NCBI GenBank assembly: GCA_014378125.1
Contig: JACMOG010000952.1
Span: 1 to 6,550 of the forward strand
Source of the DNA: Vitreoscilla sp.
GTDB taxonomy: Bacteria > Pseudomonadota > Gammaproteobacteria > Burkholderiales > Burkholderiaceae
DNA length: 6,550 nt
Direction of reading: 5' to 3'
Every line of letters begins with the position of its first letter. Within the stretch, counting starts at the first letter, position 1. Below the pieces are notes generated by a model that saw only the letters and a program-made list of their open reading frames with translations, did no database searches and was not told the origin of the DNA. This document shows positions 1 through 5,872 of the stretch, in pieces. The position numbers and the translations under genes were made by a program.

Positions 1-1577
1 ACCGGCAGGGTGCGCGGGAAGTCACGGCTGAAGTGCAGGCCGCGGCTCTCGTGGCGGTTGAGCGCGGAGCGCACGATGAGCTCGGCGCAGACGACCAGGT
101 TGCGCAGCTCCAGCAGGTCGCGCGTGACGCGGAAGTGCGCGTAGTACTCGTCGATCTCGGCCTTCAGCAGCTCGATGCGGTGCAGCGCGCGCTCCAGCCG
201 CTTGGTGGTGCGCACGATGCCCACGTAGTTCCACATCAGCATGCGCAGTTCGTCCCAGTTGTGGGCGATGACCACCTGCTCGTCGGCGTCGTCCACCTGG
301 CTCTCGTCCCACTCGGGCAGCGGCTCGGCCCACAGCGGGCCGTCGGCCAGGATCGCGTCGGCACAGGTGTGGCCGATGACCACGCACTCCAGCAGCGAGT
401 TGCTGGCCAGGCGGTTGGCGCCGTGCAGGCCCGTGTAGGTGGTCTCGCCCACGCCGAACAGGCCCGGCAGGTCGGCGCGGCCGTTCAGGTCGGTGACCAT
501 GCCGCCGCAGGTGTAGTGCGCGGCGGGCACCACGGGAATCGGCTGCCTCGCGATGTCGATGCCCAGTTGCAGGCAGCGCGCGTGGATGGTGGGGAAGTGT
601 TCCTTGAGGAACGCCTCGCCCAGGTGCGTGGCGTCGAGCCACACGTGGTCGATGCCGAGCCGCTTCATCTCGAAGTCGATCGCGCGGGCGACGATGTCGC
701 GCGGCGCCAGCTCGGCGCGCTCGTCGTGCGCGGGCATGAAACGGGTTCCGTCGGGCAGCTTCAGCAGCGCGCCCTCGCCACGCAACGCCTCGGTGATGAG
801 GAAGCTGCGCTCCTGCGGGTGATACAGGCAGGTGGGATGGAACTGGATGAACTCCATGTTGGCCGCGCGGCAGCCGGCGCGCCACGCCATGGCGATGCCG
901 TCGCCGGTGGAGGTGTCGGGGTTGCTGGTGTAGCGGTAGACCTTGCCCACGCCGCCGGTGGCCAGCACCACGGCCGACGCCGCGATGGTCTCCACCTTGC
1001 GCGAGTCGATGTCCAGCGCGTAGACGCCGTACACCCGAGGCGGCTCGTCGCGTTTCAAATGGCGCGATGTGATGAGGTCGACCGCGATCCAGCGCTCGCG
1101 CAACGTGATGAGATCGTTGGCCTGCGCCTGCGCCAGCAGCGACTCGTGGATCGCCCGGCCCGTGGCGTCGGCCGCGTGCGCGATGCGACGCACCGCGTGG
1201 CCGCCCTCGCGCGTGAGGTGCAGCCCCAGCGGGCCGTCGACGTCGGTCGTGAAAGGCACGCCGTTGTCCACCAGCCATTCCACGGCCTTGGCGCTGTTCT
1301 CGGCGATGAAACGCGCAGTGTGTTCGTCGACGATGCCAGCGCCGGCGTCCTGGGTGTCGCGCACGTGCGATTCGATGGAGTCGTCCGACCCCAGCACGCC
1401 CACGATGCCGCCCTGCGCCCACGACGTGGCGCCCTCGCTGAGCCCGCGCTTGGCCAGCACGACCACCGGGCGACCGTGGCGCGCCAGGTGCAGTGCCACC
1501 GTGAGGCCCGCGAGTCCGGCGCCCACGATGACGACGGGGCTGGACGAAGGGGAAGCGGAGGCGGCGGACGTGGGCAT
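1..1577 (-). CDS. nadB: L-aspartate oxidase NadB, C-terminus cut by the window edge
   Basis: FAD-dependent cytoplasmic enzyme that oxidises L-aspartate to iminoaspartate, the first step of de novo NAD synthesis; NadA then condenses the product to quinolinate. The frame is open from the ATG at 1577 to the first base of the window, giving 525 complete codons with no stop; the family is about 530-540 residues, so only the extreme C-terminus is missing. Visible marks are the Rossmann motif GAGLAG (residues 19-24), [11 protein letters not shown] (47-57), HPTC (247-250), RGEGA (266-270), HYTCGG (354-359), [12 protein letters not shown] (386-397) and the C-terminal [13 protein letters not shown] (509-521). 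HYTCGG and [10 protein letters not shown] contain the substrate-binding His and Arg of the succinate dehydrogenase/fumarate reductase flavoprotein superfamily. The start was chosen because the Rossmann fold begins about 14 residues later; no strong Shine-Dalgarno sequence precedes it. It lies 164 bp downstream of the ankyrin genes and probably has its own promoter. Identification is firm. Confidence 0.96.
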   Translation of the reverse strand, partial: MPTSAASASPSSSPVVIVGAGLAGLTVALHLARHGRPVVVLAKRGLSEGATSWAQGGIVGVLGSDDSIESHVRDTQDAGAGIVDEHTARFIAENSAKAVEWLVDNGVPFTTDVDGPLGLHLTREGGHAVRRIAHAADATGRAIHESLLAQAQANDLITLRERWIAVDLITSRHLKRDEPPRVYGVYALDIDSRKVETIAASAVVLATGGVGKVYRYTSNPDTSTGDGIAMAWRAGCRAANMEFIQFHPTCLYHPQERSFLITEALRGEGALLKLPDGTRFMPAHDERAELAPRDIVARAIDFEMKRLGIDHVWLDATHLGEAFLKEHFPTIHARCLQLGIDIARQPIPVVPAAHYTCGGMVTDLNGRADLPGLFGVGETTYTGLHGANRLASNSLLECVVIGHTCADAILADGPLWAEPLPEWDESQVDDADEQVVIAHNWDELRMLMWNYVGIVRTTKRLERALHRIELLKAEIDEYYAHFRVTRDLLELRNLVVCAELIVRSALNRHESRGLHFSRDFPRTLP

Positions 1578-1741
1578 GGACGAGGATCTCGGACGGCTAC
1601 GGGGCGGCGCCCGGAGGTGCGGTGCACGCGGCCGGGCAAGGCCGATTCTACGAAGCGTTCCAAAGTCCCTGCCGAGGCGCTGCCGCGCGCGGGTGACGCG
1701 GGTGTGGCAGGCATGTGACGCGCCGGCGCGGCGACGCGGAA
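1578..1741 (-). promoter_or_regulatory. Intergenic region with a possible -10 element for nadB
   Basis: This 164-bp stretch separates the last ankyrin gene from nadB. On the minus strand TAGAAT lies at 1650-1645, one base from the sigma-70 consensus TATAAT and about 68 bases before the nadB ATG. No convincing -35 hexamer is found 16-18 bases upstream, so the promoter is tentative. A perfect 12-bp GC palindrome (1719-1730) lies just after the ankyrin stop codon but has no T-tract, so it is not a clear terminator. Confidence 0.3.
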
Positions 1742-3331
1742 TCAGCGGTTCGACGAAGCGGCCGCGCGTTCCGCGCGCCGTTGCTTGGGGCTCATGGCGG
1801 GGAACTGCGCGCCGCGTTGCGCGGCCATCTCCTTCAGCGCGAGCACCTTCTCGTAGGGCGGCGACCCCGGCTTGTACTTGGCAAGAGCGAATTCGAGGCT
1901 CCACGCGATCGTCTGATCGTGCGCCACCAGGGTGACGGAGGCGCCCTGCGCCATCAGCCATGCGGCAAGGTCGTAGTCCTGCGTGTCGATGGCGCTCATC
2001 AACACGGTGTTGCCCGCCTCGTCCGGGAAGTCGATCGGCACGCCGTGCGCCATCACCACCGCGAGACATCGAGGCCGGCCCTCGGCCACGGCATGGAACA
2101 TCAGCAGCTTCTTCGTGCGGGGCGCCAGCGTGTCGACGGGCCGCAGGTCGAGCATGAGTGACAGAAGCTCCGGCTCGTCGAGCGTTTCGGCGAACAATAG
2201 CGGCAGGCCGGCGCTGCCCAAGGTATCGACCTGCGGATCCGCGCCCACCGCCAGCAGCGTGCGGATGCCCGGCGTGCTCCCCGCGGCAATCGCGTAGTGA
2301 AGCAGCCTGAGGTGGTTGTAGGGGTTGTCCTTGGGGCCTTCGGCGTCAGGCGACGCGCCGCCAGCGATGGCTGCACTAGCCCGGGCGACGTCGCCAGCCA
2401 ACGCCGCTGCCAGCAGCTCCTGGGTCACGGGGTCGGCGAAGTACCTGGCTGGCGCATCCAGATTGAACTTCGGCGCGGGCAACGAGCGCGGCAGAGGCAG
2501 GGACCCACGTTCCTCGCGTCGCTGCTTCGGGCTCCGGGCCGGGAAATGCGCACCGCGTTGCTGGGCCATCTGCTTGAGCTCCAGCACCTTCTCGTACGTG
2601 GGCGAGCCGGGTGCCAAGCGGTCGAGGTCGTACTGCAGGCTCCAGGCCACGGTCATGTCGTGCGCGATGATCGTCACCGAGGCGCCCTGGTCCATGAGCC
2701 ACTTCGCGAGTTCGTAGTCCTGGGCGTCGTGCGCGCGCATCAGCACCGTCTGCCCGGCCTCGTCGGGAAAGTCGATGGGCATGCCGTGCTTCAGGATGAC
2801 CTCCAGGCAATGCGGCCGTCCGAGCGTTACCGACCGGAACATCAGCAGTTCCTTCGTGTCCTGGGACAGTGTGGCCACGGCCCGCAGGTCGAGCATCAGC
2901 GACAGCAGGTCGGGCTTGTCCAGGTTGATCGCGAACAACAACGGCAACGAGGCAGAACCCGGCGTCGAGATCTGCGGATCGGCGCCAACGGCGATCAACG
3001 TGCGGATGCCCGGCACGCTGCCAGCGGCGATCGCGTAGTGCAGCAGCCGCAGCGGGTTGTACGGGTTGGACTTGGGGCCTTCGGCGTCGGGAGAGGCACC
3101 GTGCGCGATGGCCTCCTTCGCCCTGACAAGGTCTCCCGCCAAGGCGTCTGCCAGCAGCGATCGCGACTGCGCATCGTCGAAATACGCGGACGGTGCGTCG
3201 AGCTTGAATTTGGGCGCCGGCTTGGAGTCGGGCATCGCTGAGGCCATGGTGAACGATCCGGTCAGTGCGAGAGAGGCCGCCATGGCAGCGCGGCGCCAGG
3301 ATCGCGCCAGCAAATGGAAGGCCGCCGGCAC
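1742..3331 (-). CDS. Exported tandem ankyrin-repeat protein, two fused immunity-like modules
   Basis: 529 residues. Residues 1-32 look like a Sec signal peptide: arginines at 10, 13 and 14, a hydrophobic stretch around 15-27, and cleavage predicted after ASA (30-32). The mature part holds two homologous modules, A (about 41-274) and B (about 288-521), which align ungapped at a fixed 247-residue offset. Each has about five ankyrin-type helix pairs, with signatures such as [32 protein letters not shown] and WLMxQGASVT, plus a basic tail SPKQRR. By hand count A and B are about 71% identical; B is about 79% identical to the single module of the preceding gene. The GTG start at 3331 follows that gene's stop by 5 bp. 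An in-frame ATG at 3283 would remove the charged signal-peptide n-region, so GTG is preferred. The lipase neighbour suggests a periplasmic immunity protein that binds the toxin; this is inference. Ankyrin repeats show only a protein-binding role, so an unrelated scaffold is possible. Confidence 0.85.
   Translation of the reverse strand: MPAAFHLLARSWRRAAMAASLALTGSFTMASAMPDSKPAPKFKLDAPSAYFDDAQSRSLLADALAGDLVRAKEAIAHGASPDAEGPKSNPYNPLRLLHYAIAAGSVPGIRTLIAVGADPQISTPGSASLPLLFAINLDKPDLLSLMLDLRAVATLSQDTKELLMFRSVTLGRPHCLEVILKHGMPIDFPDEAGQTVLMRAHDAQDYELAKWLMDQGASVTIIAHDMTVAWSLQYDLDRLAPGSPTYEKVLELKQMAQQRGAHFPARSPKQRREERGSLPLPRSLPAPKFNLDAPARYFADPVTQELLAAALAGDVARASAAIAGGASPDAEGPKDNPYNHLRLLHYAIAAGSTPGIRTLLAVGADPQVDTLGSAGLPLLFAETLDEPELLSLMLDLRPVDTLAPRTKKLLMFHAVAEGRPRCLAVVMAHGVPIDFPDEAGNTVLMSAIDTQDYDLAAWLMAQGASVTLVAHDQTIAWSLEFALAKYKPGSPPYEKVLALKEMAAQRGAQFPAMSPKQRRAERAAASSNR
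1775..2470 (-). repeat. Ankyrin module B, third copy in gene order
   Basis: This segment codes for residues 288-519 of the 529-residue protein. It is the second half of the fused gene and has no signal peptide of its own. It starts at [11 protein letters not shown] and ends in the basic SPKQRRAE tail. By hand alignment over 234 residues it is about 79% identical to module C and about 71% identical to module A, with no gaps. The segment before it ([11 protein letters not shown], 277-287) resembles the post-signal linker of module C. Confidence 0.9.
2516..3211 (-). repeat. Ankyrin module A, second copy in gene order
   Basis: This segment codes for residues 41-272 of the 529-residue protein, directly after its signal peptide. 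It starts at [11 protein letters not shown] and ends at SPKQRREE. It is the most divergent of the three modules (about 71% identical to each of the others by hand count) although it lies between them. The strongest local difference is near residues 231-240, where [10 protein letters not shown] replaces the SLEFxLAKYK of modules B and C. Confidence 0.9.
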
Positions 3332-3336
3332 CGCAA

Positions 3337-4188
3337 TCAGCCGCCCGATGACGCCGCCTTGCGTTCCTCGCGCCGGTCCTTCGGACTCCTGGCGGGGAAT
3401 TGCGCGCCGCGTTGCGCCGCCATCTGCTTCAGCGCGAGCACCTTCTGGTAAGGCGGCGTACCGGGCTTGTACTTGGCGAGATGGAATTCAAGACTCCAGG
3501 CCACCGTCCGGTCGTGCGCGTCAATCGTCACGGACGCGCCCTGCTCGATCAGCCAGGCGGCGAGATCGTAGTCCTGCGCGTCGACGGCGTCCATCAATAC
3601 GTTGGCGCCGGTGTCGTCCGGGTAGTCGATCGGCACGCCATGCTCGATCACGACCTGCAGGCAGCGCGGGCGTCCCACCGTCACCGAGCCGAACATGAGC
3701 AGCTTCTTCGTGCGCGGCTGCAGGGTATCGACCGGGCGCAGATCCAGCATCAAAGACAGCAACTCCGGCTTGTCCAGCGTCATCGCGAACAGCAGGGGCA
3801 TCGAGGCCGAGCCGAGCGTGTCGATCTCCGGGTTCGCGCCGAGGGCCATCAACGTGCGGATGCCGGGCACGCTGCCCGCGGCGATCGCGTAGTGCAGCAG
3901 GCGCAGATGGTTGTACGGGTTGTCCTTCGGCCCTTCCGCATCGGGTGACGCGCCGTGGGCGATGGCGGCCCTGGCCTTCTCGAGGTCGCCGGCCAGGGCT
4001 GCGGCCAGCAGGGCCTGCGTGGGCGCATCGCCGAAGTAGACGGCAGGTGCGCCGAGGTTGAACTTCGCGGCGGGCGTGGAAGGGGGCAACGGCAAGGCCA
4101 TGGTGTCTGATCCAATCAATATGAGGGCCGCGAGGCAGGACGGGCGCAGCAGCCGGCGCACCGCGGGCCAGCTCGATCGCGCGGTCAC
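3337..4188 (-). CDS. Exported ankyrin-repeat protein, candidate immunity protein for the lipase
   Basis: 283 residues with a GTG start at 4188. The GTG overlaps the lipase TGA as GTGA, which implies translational coupling. The N-terminus reads as a signal peptide: arginines at 4, 11, 12 and 15, a hydrophobic core CLAALILIG (18-26), and possible cleavage after TMA (29-31). Cys18 precedes the hydrophobic core, so it is not a lipobox and the product is not an obvious lipoprotein. Residues 42-275 form one ankyrin module with repeat units near 57-86, 96-125, 129-157, 162-190 and 195-224, followed by a helical end and a basic tail. An internal ATG at 4101 would delete the signal peptide and leave an unusual gap after the lipase, so GTG is favoured. 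The frame stays open far upstream to 5916, but that part is only a shadow of the lipase and the 138-residue gene. Family knowledge: ankyrin-repeat proteins are recurrent predicted immunity proteins in polymorphic toxin loci. Binding and blocking the lipase in the periplasm is inferred. Confidence 0.85.
   Translation of the reverse strand: MTARSSWPAVRRLLRPSCLAALILIGSDTMALPLPPSTPAAKFNLGAPAVYFGDAPTQALLAAALAGDLEKARAAIAHGASPDAEGPKDNPYNHLRLLHYAIAAGSVPGIRTLMALGANPEIDTLGSASMPLLFAMTLDKPELLSLMLDLRPVDTLQPRTKKLLMFGSVTVGRPRCLQVVIEHGVPIDYPDDTGANVLMDAVDAQDYDLAAWLIEQGASVTIDAHDRTVAWSLEFHLAKYKPGTPPYQKVLALKQMAAQRGAQFPARSPKDRREERKAASSGG
3370..4065 (-). repeat. Ankyrin module C, first copy in gene order
   Basis: This segment codes for residues 42-273 of the 283-residue protein. 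It starts at KFNLGAPAVYF and ends at SPKDRREE. It aligns without gaps to modules A and B. Segments nearly invariant in all three are [28 protein letters not shown] and LLSLMLDLR. It is the only module encoded as a stand-alone gene and is the one adjacent to the lipase. Confidence 0.9.
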
Positions 4189-5291
4189 TGCGCGTGCTCC
4201 GCGGCGCAGGCCTTGGGCGTGGCCTCGTCGCTTGTCTTTTCCTTTTCCATCGATCCGATGACCTCGTCCATCCCGTGCAGGTAGGTGGAGTAGTCGTCGC
4301 CCGCGGCGGCCTTGCCCTCGGCCTTCAGGCCGGCGAGGTAGGCCGGGTCGTGCACCGGGTCGATGTCGCGCTTGGTTCCTACCGCCGAATTGGCCATCGC
4401 CGACAGGCCCCTCGATCCGAGGAGGCTTTCCTGGGTCTTGGTGAGGATCTCGCCCTTCACGCGGATGGCCGTGATCGACGCCGGATCGGCCGCCTTGTGC
4501 TCGTCCTCGCTGTAGTTCGACACGGTGTCCGAGTTGAGCCCGGCCGAGTTGTACGTGGACGCCAGCAGGCCGCTGCCGCCCTGCGCCGCGCTCGCCAGCC
4601 CGCCGCCCAGCGAGTGCCCGACAAGTCGCGCGTCGGTGCCGGTATCGGCCAGCTTGTTGCCGATCTGGACCGCGTTGCGGTAGTACGGCGCGTCCATGTT
4701 GGCGTCCTGGTGGAAGTTGTTCGTCCAGTCCTCGCCGGCCGGGGTCGAGCCCCGGAACGCCACGATGGTGGGCGGATCCATGTCGTCGCCCCACACCGCC
4801 GGATCCTTCATGTAGACCGCGGCCTTGAAGTCCGAAAAGGGTGGCGTCAGCTTGTCCTGGTCCAGGCCCATCTTCGCTAGCTCGGCCGGCGTCGCCTTCG
4901 TGAACCCGATCGGCGCGCCCGTCTTGAGGTCGGCCGGCGCGTTGGGGTCGTTGTCGATGTAGACCTGCTTGGCGCAGCGCATGTTCTCCACCTCGTCCAT
5001 GTCCGAGCGCAGGCGCTGCGCCTCGGCCGCGTGCTCGGGGCAGTTGAGCATGGAGTCGTTGACCAGCTTCAGGCGCGCCGCGCGCCGCTCGGCCTTGGCG
5101 CTGCTCATGCACTGCGGGCAGCCGGCGATGGGCGTGTTGGCGAAGTCGCCCAGCATCGACTGCCGGGCCGCGTCGTAGTCCTGCTTGCGCATGGCGTCGG
5201 TCTTGGCGGCCGCGCCGGCCTGCATCTCCTTGGCCTTGGAGGCGGGGAGCTTGTCCGCCAGCTTGCTCTTGATGTAGTCGCGAATGCCCAT
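4185..5291 (-). CDS. Lipase class 3-like alpha/beta-hydrolase, candidate secreted antibacterial phospholipase effector
   Basis: 368 residues with no signal peptide or membrane segment. The C-terminal two-thirds carries lipase class 3 signatures: IVAFRGST (176-183, oxyanion-type FRG), a following DWTNNF (188-193), and the nucleophile elbow GHSLGG (225-230) with Ser227 as putative nucleophile, then STYNSAGL (245-252). The likely acid lies in VKGE (278-281), where Glu281 sits where I would expect the Asp of a GD motif; Asp311 or Asp315 are alternatives. His339 in LHGMDEVIGSM is the likely catalytic histidine. The N-terminal region has four cysteines (58, 61, 84, 106), including CPQC and CPEH, which could bind metal or form disulfides. 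The predicted activity is cleavage of lipid or phospholipid esters. Lacking a signal but followed by exported ankyrin proteins, it fits a type VI-type effector acting in a target cell periplasm; the delivery route is inferred. It starts 15 bp after the preceding gene with a weak GGGA ribosome-binding site. Hydrolase class is confident; toxin role is moderate. Confidence 0.85.
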   Translation of the reverse strand: MGIRDYIKSKLADKLPASKAKEMQAGAAAKTDAMRKQDYDAARQSMLGDFANTPIAGCPQCMSSAKAERRAARLKLVNDSMLNCPEHAAEAQRLRSDMDEVENMRCAKQVYIDNDPNAPADLKTGAPIGFTKATPAELAKMGLDQDKLTPPFSDFKAAVYMKDPAVWGDDMDPPTIVAFRGSTPAGEDWTNNFHQDANMDAPYYRNAVQIGNKLADTGTDARLVGHSLGGGLASAAQGGSGLLASTYNSAGLNSDTVSNYSEDEHKAADPASITAIRVKGEILTKTQESLLGSRGLSAMANSAVGTKRDIDPVHDPAYLAGLKAEGKAAAGDDYSTYLHGMDEVIGSMEKEKTSDEATPKACAAEHAQ

Positions 5292-5306
5292 GCGTGTCCC
5301 GGCGGT

Positions 5307-5723
5307 TCAGGCCCGGCCCGCGGCGCCGCGGCCCCAGGCGTGCGTCATGTCGAAGGCCTTGCGAAGCGCGTCGTCGGCACCCGCCGGATCGTGCGGCGCT
5401 GCGATGGTGGCGCCCACCCAGGCATTCATCGCGTGAAGGCGGCGGAATTCGGGGATGCCGCTCTTGAACAGCGCCGCCAGCAAGGGGCTGCGCGCCTCGA
5501 AGCCCGGCTCCAGGTACCAGGCGCCGAGCACGTAGCCGGCCACGCCCTGCTCGGTGACGAAACCCGCGTCCCGGGCATCGTCCAGTGCCAGCGTGAGGAA
5601 GTCGTCGCGCAGCTGCTGGCTGGCGCTGGCGTATTCGGGCACCGCCTTGCGGAGCGACCGCTCGACGCGCTGGCGCCAGTGATCCGCAAGGATCAGGTCG
5701 AACTGTTCGTTGGAGATTCGCAT
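5307..5723 (-). CDS. Small helical protein of unknown family, possible effector adaptor or chaperone
   Basis: 138 residues starting at the ATG at 5723. I cannot assign a family from sequence alone. There is no signal peptide, membrane segment or cysteine, and the composition suggests mostly helices: an amphipathic N-terminus (MRISNEQFDLILADHW), an Ala/Leu/Asp-rich middle, GFVTEQGVAGYVLGAWY (54-70), and an Ala/Gly-rich tail. The general layout (MRI start, a mid-protein Gly-phi-Thr-Glu-x-x-Val element, then an aromatic helix and LEPGFE) reminds me of small uncharacterised proteins placed before type VI effector genes in beta- and gammaproteobacteria. That is recollection, not a search result. 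It is the first gene of the cassette, 15 bp before the lipase and surely co-transcribed with it, so a role in loading or stabilising the lipase is reasonable inference. Codon use matches its neighbours. The open frame is certain; function is not. Confidence 0.75.
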   Translation of the reverse strand: MRISNEQFDLILADHWRQRVERSLRKAVPEYASASQQLRDDFLTLALDDARDAGFVTEQGVAGYVLGAWYLEPGFEARSPLLAALFKSGIPEFRRLHAMNAWVGATIAAPHDPAGADDALRKAFDMTHAWGRGAAGRA

Positions 5724-5872
5724 GCGGTCTGGGGTATCGAGGCCAAGCGTTCGTGGACGAGCCAGACCATCCTACCTTCAACTTCGTGAAAGCTCCCAAA
5801 GGCTCTGGCTCCGGCCAGGCTCGGCAATCGCAGCGACCGGGCTCGTGGTCGGTGCCTGACCCTTCCCGCGGC
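5724..5872 (-). promoter_or_regulatory. Intergenic region between clpB and the cassette
   Basis: This 149-bp stretch should hold the end of the clpB transcript and any promoter for the four-gene cassette. On the minus strand TAGGAT at 5775-5770 could be a -10 element about 47 bases before the ATG at 5723, with TTGGGA 19 bases upstream as a poor -35. A small hairpin CTGGC-CGGA-GCCAG (5819-5806) is followed by only three T residues, so a terminator is weak at best. Neither call is strong, and read-through from clpB is possible. Confidence 0.2.

Noticed and set aside
33..1718. A 561-codon plus-strand frame and a 466-codon minus-strand frame (22-1422) over the nadB region.
   Set aside because: Both have shadow-like composition in high-GC DNA, while the nadB frame shows every family motif across its whole length.
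1719..1730. A perfect 12-bp GC palindrome after the last ankyrin gene as a Rho-independent terminator.
   Set aside because: It has no T-tract after it, and short GC palindromes are common by chance at this base composition.
2297..3241. Plus-strand open frames opposite the ankyrin genes, including 1715-2161, 2297-3241 and 3400-3948.
   Set aside because: They recur at matching places because the ankyrin modules are repeated, and they show low-complexity His/Arg/Gln-rich composition with no domain.
4105..4188. A lipoprotein signal in the 283-residue ankyrin protein because of Cys18.
   Set aside because: The cysteine precedes the hydrophobic core and RPSC is not a lipobox; ordinary signal peptidase cleavage near residue 31 fits better.
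4185..5291. A type IV secretion antibacterial effector of the Xanthomonadales kind.
   Set aside because: The C-terminal tail is short and Ala/Glu/Lys-rich, with no recognisable conserved XVIPCD-type domain.
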